From: Lachnospiraceae bacterium
GTDB lineage: Bacteria; Bacillota; Clostridia; Lachnospirales; Lachnospiraceae
DNA: 36,927 nucleotides
Reading direction: 5' to 3'
NCBI GenBank assembly: GCA_017470735.1
Contig: JAFUYB010000048.1
Span: forward strand, 1 to 36,927
Positions 13,671-21,284 of the stretch are shown in pieces; the first letter of the stretch is position 1; each line of letters opens with the position of its first letter. Made by a program: the position numbers and the translations under genes. The notes under the pieces were generated by a model. It searched no databases. It was not told the DNA's origin and saw only the letters and a program-made list of their open reading frames with translations.

Positions 13671-15001
13671 ACATTCAGCAGGCGAAGGAAGAGATCAAAT
13701 ACGCGGTGCAGGCGTATCTGGAAAAGGATCCGAACGGGCAGTTTTGTCTGGAGGAGCGGTTCTGCCGGCCGCTGCTTCTGATCGGCGCGCCCGGCATCGG
13801 CAAGACGGCGATCATGCGTCAGATCGCAGATGAGATGGGGATCAATCTGGTTTCCTATACGATCACGCACCACACCAGACAGAGCGCGATCGGACTGCCG
13901 GTCGTAGAAAAAAGGCAATTCGGCGGAGAAGAATACTCTGTCACCGAGTACACGATGAGCGAGATTGTGGCGGAGGTCTATCAGCAGATCGAGCGCAGCG
14001 GGATTGACGAAGGAATCCTGTTTTTGGATGAGATCAACTGTGTTTCGGAGACGCTGCTTCCGACGATGCTGCAATTTTTACAGTACAAGACATTCGGCAC
14101 GCATAAGGTTCCGCGCGGGTTTGTCATTGTCTGTGCGGGGAATCCTCCGCAGTACAACCGGAGCGCGAGGGAGTTTGACATCGTAACCTTAGACCGCGTC
14201 CGGCGGATGGATATCGAGGTCGATCTGGATGTGTTCTTTTCCTATGCGGGGCGGGTGCGGATGCACGGCGCGGTGCAGGCGTTTTTGGATATCAAAAAAG
14301 ACTGTTTTTACCGTATCCGGACCGATGTCGAAGAGACGCATTTTGTGACGGCGCGAAGCTGGGAGGATCTGTCGCAGATGCTGCTGTCGTATGAGCGGAA
14401 TGGCTTCCCGGTTACAGCGCAGATGGTCGGGGAATATTTAGAGGATCCCGAGATCGCTGAAGCATTTTTTGTCTATTACAGGTTATATCAGAAATACCAC
14501 AGTGATTTTGCGATCGCGGATATTCTGGCAGGCACTTATACCGAGGGCGGGGAGAGTGTGGCGAATGCGCCGTTTGACGAAAAGCTGTCTCTGCTTCACC
14601 TGCTGTTGGACGCGCTGACGGGCCGTTTCTTTGAGTATGATGAAAGAAAGCAGTCCCAGGAAACGCGGCTTGCCGTCCTGCGGGAAAATAAGGAAACGAT
14701 GGAGCCGTCCGTTTTTGAAGCGGAAAAAGCGCGGTTTGAGGAAGATGAGGATGCGCGGCAGGATGCGATCGATGAAACCGATGCGATGCTGACGAGAGCG
14801 TTTTCGTTTCTGGACCGTACCTTTGGTGAGAGGCAGGAGATGGTGCTTTTTTTGACGGCGCTCGGACGCAGCCACTACGCGAAGCTGTTTCTGTCAGACT
14901 GCGGAAACGATGCGTATGAAAAATACTCGCATCTATTGCTGCTGCGGGATGAGAGACGGAAGCTGACAGAAGAAATACAGACAGCAGGGAGAATGGATTA
15001 G
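13667..15001 (+). CDS. MoxR-like AAA+ ATPase
   Basis: The 444-residue AAA+ protein has Walker A GAPGIGKTA, Walker B GILFLDEIN, sensor 1 VIVCAGNPPQYN and an arginine-rich LDRVRRMDIEVD segment. It belongs to the AAA_5/MoxR group. After the ATPase module (to about residue 230) there is a C-terminal helical region with a long charged coiled coil (about 310-370, EAEKARFEEDEDARQDA). Coupled to the upstream VWA gene by ATGA, it forms the energy-using half of a MoxR-VWA pair. The substrate is unknown. No clear terminator follows; the inverted repeat of the next promoter begins 43 bases downstream. Confidence 0.88.
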   Translation: MNIQQAKEEIKYAVQAYLEKDPNGQFCLEERFCRPLLLIGAPGIGKTAIMRQIADEMGINLVSYTITHHTRQSAIGLPVVEKRQFGGEEYSVTEYTMSEIVAEVYQQIERSGIDEGILFLDEINCVSETLLPTMLQFLQYKTFGTHKVPRGFVIVCAGNPPQYNRSAREFDIVTLDRVRRMDIEVDLDVFFSYAGRVRMHGAVQAFLDIKKDCFYRIRTDVEETHFVTARSWEDLSQMLLSYERNGFPVTAQMVGEYLEDPEIAEAFFVYYRLYQKYHSDFAIADILAGTYTEGGESVANAPFDEKLSLLHLLLDALTGRFFEYDERKQSQETRLAVLRENKETMEPSVFEAEKARFEEDEDARQDAIDETDAMLTRAFSFLDRTFGERQEMVLFLTALGRSHYAKLFLSDCGNDAYEKYSHLLLLRDERRKLTEEIQTAGRMD

Positions 15002-15043
15002 CAGGTACGGCATTGGATAATGACTGGAATGAAGTTTGATGTT

Positions 15044-15157
15044 CTAGTCGAAAAAAAACAAAGACTTTGAAAAATTTCGAGTAGAAATTGACAAAAATGC
15101 AGGTTTGTGCTATATTCTATTCGGATTTTCACAAAGTCTTTGTTTTTTTTCGATTAG
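15044..15157. repeat. 26-bp near-perfect inverted repeat enclosing a promoter (candidate invertible switch)
   Basis: The left arm (15044-15069) and the right arm (15132-15157) match at 25 of 26 positions as reverse complements, each consisting of CTA(G/A)TCG, eight A, and CAAAGACTTTG. They bracket 62 bp that hold a complete, near-consensus promoter. The arms lie one before the promoter and one between the transcription start and the ribosome binding site of the next gene. This is the geometry of phase-variable invertible promoters. An alternative is that only read-through RNA from the upstream operon folds, hiding the ribosome binding site. No recombinase gene is in the window. Confidence 0.8.
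15088..15116 (+). promoter_or_regulatory. Strong promoter of the AAA/DUF4143 gene
   Basis: A perfect TTGACA (15088-15093), 17-base spacer and TATATT (15111-15116) point toward the ATPase gene. The predicted start is near 15123, so the right arm of the inverted repeat, but not the left, would be in the transcript. Confidence 0.8.
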
Positions 15158-15165
15158 GAGTGGAG

Positions 15166-16497
15166 ATGGAATTTTCACGGACAGTTTATATCAGAAAGCT
15201 CACTGAGCGAAAACAAAATGGGCTGATTAAAATTATTACGGGAGCGAGGAGAAATGGAAAGTCTTATCTGCTGAATGAATTGTATTATCGGTATTTGTTG
15301 GGCAATGGCGTTTCGACATTTCAGATTATTCGTTTTGCGTTTGATTCGGATGAAGATTTGGATTTACTGGAGGGTTATTTTCCAGATGAACCGACCAGAA
15401 TCCAACAGAAAAATGGTTCCTATCTAGTCAATGCAAAAAAGTTTCGGGCATACATCCAGGAAAAGACGAACGAAGCGGATGAGTTTTATTTGTTACTGGA
15501 TGAGGTGCAGATGCTGGAACATTTTGTTGGGACGCTGAACGGTTTGCTCCGGCATCAAAATTTTGACATCTATGTCACGGGTTCCAATTCAAGATTTCTG
15601 TCGTCGGACATTGTGACGGAATTCAAAGGACGGGGAACACAAGTGCATGTGCTGCCGTTGGCATTTTCGGAGTATGTGGACGGATTGGGGCTTTCGGTGG
15701 ATGAAGCATGGCGAAGCTACATCGAGACGGGTGGGATCCCGCTGGTCGCGCTGATGAACACCGAGGAAGAGAAAACCGGTTACCTCAAGGATTTGTGCGA
15801 AGAGGTCTATTTGAAGGATATTGTGCAGCATAATGGCGTCCGCAAGACGACGGAATTGGCGGATATGTTTGATGTTCTAGCGTCTATGACGGGTTCGCTG
15901 GTCAATCCGATGAATCTGGCGAATACTTTTTTGAGCGTGACGCACAAGAAAATCACGGATGATACGGTGGCGAACTTCATTGGATATTTTGAGGATGCGT
16001 TCCTTGTCTGCAAGGCGAAGAAATACAATGTCAAGGGCAAGCGTTACATCGGGTCGCCGTACAAGCTGTACTTTGAGGACATTGGCATTCGGAACGCGCG
16101 GCTGAATTTCCGGCAGATGGAAGAGAGCCACATTATGGAGAATATTATCTTCAATGAGCTGCGGTACCGCGGATTCCATGTCGATGTGGGCGAGGTGGAT
16201 GTGAGTGAAAAGACGGAGCGGGTGGATGTGAATGGGAAGCGCATCTACGCGAAGAAGTCGCTGGAGGTGGATTTTATTGCGGCAGCGGGAAGCCAGAAAT
16301 ATTATATCCAGTCCGCGCTGTCCATCAGCGATCTGAAGAAGGAGCAGCAGGAGAAGCGGTCTTTATATTACATTGGCGACACTTTCAAGAAGATTGTCGT
16401 GACCAAGAACGGTCTGAACCCGTATCGGGATGAAAATGGCGTGGTGGTGATGGATGTATTTGATTTTTTGATGGATGAGGGGAGTTTGGAGGGGTAG
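15166..16497 (+). CDS. AAA_14/DUF4143-type ATPase
   Basis: The 443-residue protein has Walker A GARRNGKSYLL near the N-terminus, Walker B FYLLLDEVQML, and the sensor segment YVTGSNSRFLSSDI, as in the AAA_14 group. The C-terminal half is DUF4143-like, with a nuclease-like motif (SLEVDFIAAAGSQKYYIQ) resembling a PD-(D/E)xK core. Members are common in gut Clostridia and Bacteroidetes; their function is not established, though defence or mobile-element roles are proposed. ATG 15166 follows AGGAG at 15156-15160. The frame extends upstream to 15088 only through the promoter and repeat arm. The promoter lies within an inverted repeat, so expression may be switchable. Confidence 0.88.
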   Translation: MEFSRTVYIRKLTERKQNGLIKIITGARRNGKSYLLNELYYRYLLGNGVSTFQIIRFAFDSDEDLDLLEGYFPDEPTRIQQKNGSYLVNAKKFRAYIQEKTNEADEFYLLLDEVQMLEHFVGTLNGLLRHQNFDIYVTGSNSRFLSSDIVTEFKGRGTQVHVLPLAFSEYVDGLGLSVDEAWRSYIETGGIPLVALMNTEEEKTGYLKDLCEEVYLKDIVQHNGVRKTTELADMFDVLASMTGSLVNPMNLANTFLSVTHKKITDDTVANFIGYFEDAFLVCKAKKYNVKGKRYIGSPYKLYFEDIGIRNARLNFRQMEESHIMENIIFNELRYRGFHVDVGEVDVSEKTERVDVNGKRIYAKKSLEVDFIAAAGSQKYYIQSALSISDLKKEQQEKRSLYYIGDTFKKIVVTKNGLNPYRDENGVVVMDVFDFLMDEGSLEG

Positions 16498-16554
16498 AAT
16501 GGCGTGCGCGCATTTGGGGAAGTGGCTGCTTTTTATACGAGATGGGGTAGATAG

Positions 16555-16698
16555 ATGAATGGGAAAAGTCTGAAATCGGAATATCGTATTGTTGGTAAAC
16601 TGGACTGTAAATCTATGACGATCAAAAATAAGCAAATTCTTTACAAACGGTTTGAAAATGTCTGTAATAAGGACGAGTTAGATGAAGAAAAACTTTGA
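16555..16698 (+). CDS. Possible 47-residue small protein
   Basis: A short lysine-rich ORF (MNGKSLKSEYRIVGKLD to DELDEEKL) begins 58 bases after the ATPase gene, with a GGGGTAG upstream as a possible ribosome binding site, and is followed by a terminator hairpin. No family is recognised. It could be a genuine small gene or the remnant of a larger one. The rest of the 300-base gap to the XRE gene contains only this terminator. Confidence 0.3.
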   Translation: MNGKSLKSEYRIVGKLDCKSMTIKNKQILYKRFENVCNKDELDEEKL

Positions 16699-16752
16699 GG
16701 TGAAAAGTGCGTTCTCACGCGCCGTAGGCTTTCTGCACCGGGCAAAAGAGAT

Positions 16753-16790
16753 ACCGGGAGTGACGCTCCGGTCAAAGTTTTTCTTTTTTG
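16753..16790 (+). terminator. Rho-independent terminator
   Basis: ACCGGGAG (16753-16760) pairs with CTCCGGT (16766-16772) with one bulged G and a five-base loop, then a T-rich run (16778-16789). It ends the transcript from the 15088 promoter. Confidence 0.65.
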
Positions 16791-16797
16791 CTGAAAA

Positions 16798-17004
16798 TCA
16801 TATCTTCTTACAATCCGATACGCCAAGCATATAATCAATACTTACATTATAAAAAGCAGACAGCTTAATCAACACCCAGGTTGGGATGTCATTTTCCCCG
16901 GTCTCATATTTTGAATAGCCAGTCTGTGACATTCCTAGATACTGGGCAACTTTTGTCTGGTTTAAATCAGCGTCTTCACGAAGATTGCGAATTCTCGGAT
17001 ACAA
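16798..17004 (-). CDS. Small XRE-family transcriptional regulator
   Basis: The 68-residue protein is a single Cro/CI helix-turn-helix domain: LREDADLNQTKVAQYLGMSQTGYSKYETGENDIP, followed by LIKLSAFYNVSIDYMLG. The recognition helix (SQTGYSKYE) is intact and there is no effector domain. The start is TTG 17004 because an in-frame stop lies just upstream; the ribosome binding site is weak. It is divergent from the signalling operon that starts at 17108, so it may repress that operon or itself from the shared 100-base gap. That gap contains a plus-strand TATAAT at 17050-17055 but no good -35 box, as would suit a regulated promoter. Confidence 0.85.
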   Translation of the reverse strand: MYPRIRNLREDADLNQTKVAQYLGMSQTGYSKYETGENDIPTWVLIKLSAFYNVSIDYMLGVSDCKKI

Positions 17005-17107
17005 TTCCCAAATTTACTGCTGCTCTCAAAAAAACATTGCATATCCCCCTATAATCTGTCATAGTTAAAGGAAACTGAACTCTGGTAAAGTGATAAAGGA
17101 AAACGAT

Positions 17108-18484
17108 ATGAGCGACTGGATTGCCGTAGTGGATGACGACCGAACGATCCTGGGACTGGCGAGCAGGATACTGGGAGCAAAAAATATGCGGGTGAGCTGC
17201 CTGAAGTCCGGGGTGGAGCTGTTGGAGTTTCTGGAGGAGAACCGCCCGGATCTGATTTTGCTGGACATCCGCATGCCCGATATGGACGGACTCGAAACGA
17301 TCGCCGTTATCAAGAGCAGACCGCAGATCGCCGCGATACCGGTGATCTTTCTGACCGCAGATGATGACAGCGAGACGGAGACGCGGGGGCTGCTCGCAGG
17401 CGCGATGGATTTCATCAAAAAACCGTTCGTGCCGGAGGTGCTGATCTTAAGGGTGCGGCACACGCTGGATCTGATCCGTCTGCAGTCGGATCTGGAGCAT
17501 GAGGTGGAAAAGAAGACTGCCGAGGTCATGGCGCAGCACGAGCGGATCCGGGGCTTGAAAAAAGCAGCGGAAACGGATCAGATGACAGGTCTTTTGAACA
17601 AGCAGTCGGCGCAGGAGGAGATTGGTGCGCTCTGCCGGAGGACGCAGGGCGTTTTGATGATGATCGACCTTGACAGCTTCAAGCTGGTCAATGATCTGTA
17701 CGGACACAGCATCGGGGACAAGGTGCTGATCCGGGTGGCGCAGATCATCCGCTCGGCGATCCGTTCGACGGATATCGCGGGGCGCGTCGGCGGTGATGAA
17801 TTTGTGGCGTTCTGCCAGCATGTCCGCGAGGAGTCTGTGATCGGGGAAAAGGCGAAATACATCAATGAAAAGCTGCTCGAATACGCGCACGAGCTGCTGG
17901 GGGACAATCTGACGATCCCGCTTGGCGCGTCGATCGGCGCGGTGATGGCGCCGGATGAGGGGACGGATTTTCTGTCGCTCTACCAGAAAGCGGATGAAGC
18001 GCTGTACACGGTCAAGCAGAACGGCAAGCACGGCTATACCTTCTTTTGGGAAGCAAAGCGTCCCGAGGAGGACTCGCCCAGGCAGGACCGCTTTGTGGCG
18101 ATGTCTGTTCTGCGGGAGAGGAACCGCAAGGATGGCGGGATGTACCTGCCGTTTGAGCAGTTTCGGCTGATCTTCCGTTTTTTGGTACGGGTCGAGCTGA
18201 ATTATCCGTTTGAGAGCCGGTTTCTGCTGTTCTCCTTAAACAGCGAGGAAGCTTCTGAAGAAGAGATGCAGGAACACATCGAGCTGTTTGCCGAGGTGGC
18301 ACGCAAGGCGCTGCGCGTCAGCGATGTCGTGACCCGCAACGGAACCAACCAATGCATGGTGCTTTTGCTGGATACGGACCAGGGGGAGAGCGAAGGCGTG
18401 GTGGAGCGCATTATCCGCCGCTGGAATGAGTCGGGGGATCGGAGCGGCTTTCAGCTTTCATATGAGACAGAGTGGATTCAATAG
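17108..18484 (+). CDS. Response regulator with GGDEF domain (diguanylate cyclase)
   Basis: The 458-residue protein has an N-terminal receiver domain (acidic pair in VVDDD, phospho-acceptor D53 in LILLDIRMP, K in IKKPF), a linker coiled coil (LEHEVEKKTAEVMAQHERI), then a GGDEF domain with the active-site GGDEF at residues 228-232 and an RxxD inhibitory site (RSTD) five residues before it. It should make c-di-GMP when phosphorylated and be product-inhibited. Residues about 345-458 form a third region that looks like a second, degenerate cyclase-type fold without catalytic motif. ATG 17108 follows AAGGA by seven bases; the GTG at 17090 lacks a site. It is the first gene of a nine-gene run. Confidence 0.92.
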   Translation: MSDWIAVVDDDRTILGLASRILGAKNMRVSCLKSGVELLEFLEENRPDLILLDIRMPDMDGLETIAVIKSRPQIAAIPVIFLTADDDSETETRGLLAGAMDFIKKPFVPEVLILRVRHTLDLIRLQSDLEHEVEKKTAEVMAQHERIRGLKKAAETDQMTGLLNKQSAQEEIGALCRRTQGVLMMIDLDSFKLVNDLYGHSIGDKVLIRVAQIIRSAIRSTDIAGRVGGDEFVAFCQHVREESVIGEKAKYINEKLLEYAHELLGDNLTIPLGASIGAVMAPDEGTDFLSLYQKADEALYTVKQNGKHGYTFFWEAKRPEEDSPRQDRFVAMSVLRERNRKDGGMYLPFEQFRLIFRFLVRVELNYPFESRFLLFSLNSEEASEEEMQEHIELFAEVARKALRVSDVVTRNGTNQCMVLLLDTDQGESEGVVERIIRRWNESGDRSGFQLSYETEWIQ

Positions 18485-18505
18485 CAATATAAGGACAGTT
18501 CTGGG

Positions 18506-21214
18506 ATGGAAGAAAATCGCAACGAACGGGAAAATATATGGAGCAGCCATCTGGTCATCCTATTCAGCCACACCTTTTTCTGCACGGTGCTGATCGTGGA
18601 GGATCTGTTTTTAGGCTGGGAGCATTGGGTAGTGCCGCTCATTGTGATAGAGGTGATCGTCTGCTGGTGGCTGCATCTGGCACAGACCTTTACGCCGAAG
18701 CGCCGGCTGCGCATTTATATCCTGCTGGGGCTTATGACCTTTTTCTTTTACGGCGTACACGCCACGAGCTTTTATGATCTGGCGGCAGTCATGGTGGTGC
18801 TGCTCTTAGTCTACATGACGACAGGTGAGATGGAGCTTGTGTATTCGGGAATGGCGGCCTATTACCTGACGGTACTTTACGACCTGCTTTTTGTGCCGGA
18901 GTTTCGGTTTTCCATTTCCATTCTGAGTGTGACACGGCTGCTTTTGCACCTTGCGATCGTGGCATTGGCCGGCTATCTGGCACGAATGATGATCATGCAC
19001 CGGAAAAGCACGGCAGCGGATTTTATGAACCGGATCGCGCAGTTGGAGGAGACCAACCGGAGGACGGAGGATTTCCTGACCAATGTTTCGCACGAGCTTC
19101 GTACGCCGATCAACGCGGTCACAGGCATTTCCGCCGTAATGCTGAAAAATGAGCACGATGTCCGCCGGAAGAAGGATCTGCGGGCGATCCAGGAGGCGGG
19201 CAAGCGGCTGTTTGACCAGATCGGCGATATTCTCGACCACACCGAGATCAATACCGGCAGGCTGCAGATCAGCGAAGACAATTATATGATCTCATCGCTG
19301 ATCAGTGATCTGTATTCAGAAATGCATGTCGTCCACGGCGCGAGGGATGTGGTGCTGATGTTTGACATCGCGACGGAGCTGCCGGGGGTTCTGCGCGGGG
19401 ATGGCAGAAAGATCAAAAAGATCATCCGCCACCTGATTGAAAACGCGGTAAAGTTTACAAAGCAGGGAGCCGCCTATGTGCGGATAGCAGGCATCAAAAA
19501 AGAATACGGGATCAATCTGCTGATCCAGGTCAGCGATACGGGCATCGGTATTGATGAAGAAGAGATCGAACGGCTGACGGAGCGCTTTTACCAGTCGGAC
19601 GGCGGGAGGAGCCGCAGCGCGGGAGGTTTAGGCCTTGGCTTATCCGTCGTGCAGGGACTGACCAACGCGATGGAAGGCTTTATGCAGATCAAGAGCGTGC
19701 GGGATGAGGGAACGACGGTTCTGGTGTCGATCCCGCAGAAAATCGTGGACGGCGCGCCGTGCATGAGGCTCGACGAGCCTGAAGGGATATGCGTGGCGTT
19801 TTACGACCGTCCCGAGACTTACAGGATCCCCGGGGTATGGGATTTCTTTAATGCCCTGATCTCAAATTTAGAGCGCGGACTGCATCTGTCGGCATACCGT
19901 GCGACACAGCTTTCCGAACTGGATGGTTTGCTGGAGCGCGTTCCCCTGACCCATCTGTTTATGGGATGGGAAGAGTATGAGAAAGATATCGACTATTTTG
20001 AAAATCTCGGGAAGCAGCTCCAGGTCGTCGTCCTTACAGAGCCCGGCAGAAGCCCCAGGGAGAACAGCCGGATCCGCCTGCTTCGGGCACCGCTCAGCAG
20101 TTTTTCCGTGGTCAATGCATTAAATGACAAGCTGCCCGAAGGCGGGATGCCGGGGGCAGGTGAGTATATTGACGCGTTTGCCAACAGGCAGATGATCTGT
20201 CCGGGCGTGCGCGTTCTTGTGGTGGATGATGAGATCATGAATCTGGTCGTGGCGCGAGGCATTTTCAAGGACTACCAGCTTGCGGTCGAGACTGCGGGGA
20301 GCGGGGCAGAGGCGCTTGAAATGTGCAAGAGCCGCAGCTATGACATGGCCTTCCTTGACCATATGATGCCGGAGATGGACGGCGTCGAAGTGATGAAGCG
20401 GATGCGCAAGATCGATCCGAAGGGGACGATGAAGATTGTGGCGCTGACGGCAAATGCAGTCAGCGGCGCGCGGGAGATGTTCTTTGAAGAGGGGTTTGAC
20501 GAATTTTTGGCCAAGCCGCTGGAATATGTGGAGCTGGAGCGTGTCTTCCGCAAGCTGCTTCCCGCGTCTTCCATCCGTTATATTGAGGCGGAAGAGGAAC
20601 AGAAGCAGGAAACGGTAAAGGCGGTGGAAAAGGAAGTCAAGACGCAGGCCAAACCGCCGACGGAAGACGGGAGGCTGCTTCGGCTGAAACGGATCGGTCT
20701 GGATACGGCCGGCGGCATGGACTACTGTATGGACGACGCGGATTTTTACCTGCTGTTGCTCGAAGAATTTGTCGCGGAGGCAGGCGTGATGGCGGACGGA
20801 CTTCGGACATATTCCATACAGGGAGAGGAAGAATCCTGCCATGCCGTATTGTCCGCGGTCCGGTCTGTTGCGAAAATGATCGGGGCACCGGTGCTGGAGG
20901 AAGCGGCAGCAGGAGCGGATGTGGCAGAGGTATCAGGCTGTATGACCGGACTGGCGGAGGACATTGCCGAAGCGCTTGAAGATGTGGAAGAGGAGCAGGA
21001 CGATATTTCCGATGACAATTTAAGCAGGGAGCTTGCCGCGCTTGGCGGATTCCTAAACACCTATGAGGCGGACCGCGCGCTGTCCCTGCTGGAGACATTG
21101 CTTTCCTACCAGAACCTGGAAAGCGGTCTTGTTGCCCGTCTGCAGGAGGTGCAGCAGGATGTCAAAAACTATGACTTGCGGCAGGCGGCATCGAAGCTGA
21201 ACGGATTGGCATGA
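18506..21214 (+). CDS. Hybrid sensor histidine kinase with REC and HPt domains
   Basis: Residues about 12-175 contain roughly six hydrophobic helices, a membrane sensor without a large outside loop. HisKA follows with NVSHELRTPIN (phospho-accepting H196), then a HATPase domain (N-box HLIENAVKF, DTGIGIDEEE, GLGLGLSV). A region resembling a degenerate receiver (about 430-550) precedes a canonical receiver with D618 in MAFLDHMMPEMDG. The C-terminus is HPt-like, with H779 in CHAVLSAVRSVAKMIGA. All modules for an internal His-Asp-His relay are therefore on one chain. It begins 21 bases after the cyclase gene, with AAGGA ten bases before ATG. Confidence 0.92.
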   Translation: MEENRNERENIWSSHLVILFSHTFFCTVLIVEDLFLGWEHWVVPLIVIEVIVCWWLHLAQTFTPKRRLRIYILLGLMTFFFYGVHATSFYDLAAVMVVLLLVYMTTGEMELVYSGMAAYYLTVLYDLLFVPEFRFSISILSVTRLLLHLAIVALAGYLARMMIMHRKSTAADFMNRIAQLEETNRRTEDFLTNVSHELRTPINAVTGISAVMLKNEHDVRRKKDLRAIQEAGKRLFDQIGDILDHTEINTGRLQISEDNYMISSLISDLYSEMHVVHGARDVVLMFDIATELPGVLRGDGRKIKKIIRHLIENAVKFTKQGAAYVRIAGIKKEYGINLLIQVSDTGIGIDEEEIERLTERFYQSDGGRSRSAGGLGLGLSVVQGLTNAMEGFMQIKSVRDEGTTVLVSIPQKIVDGAPCMRLDEPEGICVAFYDRPETYRIPGVWDFFNALISNLERGLHLSAYRATQLSELDGLLERVPLTHLFMGWEEYEKDIDYFENLGKQLQVVVLTEPGRSPRENSRIRLLRAPLSSFSVVNALNDKLPEGGMPGAGEYIDAFANRQMICPGVRVLVVDDEIMNLVVARGIFKDYQLAVETAGSGAEALEMCKSRSYDMAFLDHMMPEMDGVEVMKRMRKIDPKGTMKIVALTANAVSGAREMFFEEGFDEFLAKPLEYVELERVFRKLLPASSIRYIEAEEEQKQETVKAVEKEVKTQAKPPTEDGRLLRLKRIGLDTAGGMDYCMDDADFYLLLLEEFVAEAGVMADGLRTYSIQGEEESCHAVLSAVRSVAKMIGAPVLEEAAAGADVAEVSGCMTGLAEDIAEALEDVEEEQDDISDDNLSRELAALGGFLNTYEADRALSLLETLLSYQNLESGLVARLQEVQQDVKNYDLRQAASKLNGLA

Positions 21215-21284
21215 AACGGACGGCCCAAATGATCCGGATGGGTGAATGGGGCGCGGCAGGAAAGCATTTTCAAGGAGGCATGCT

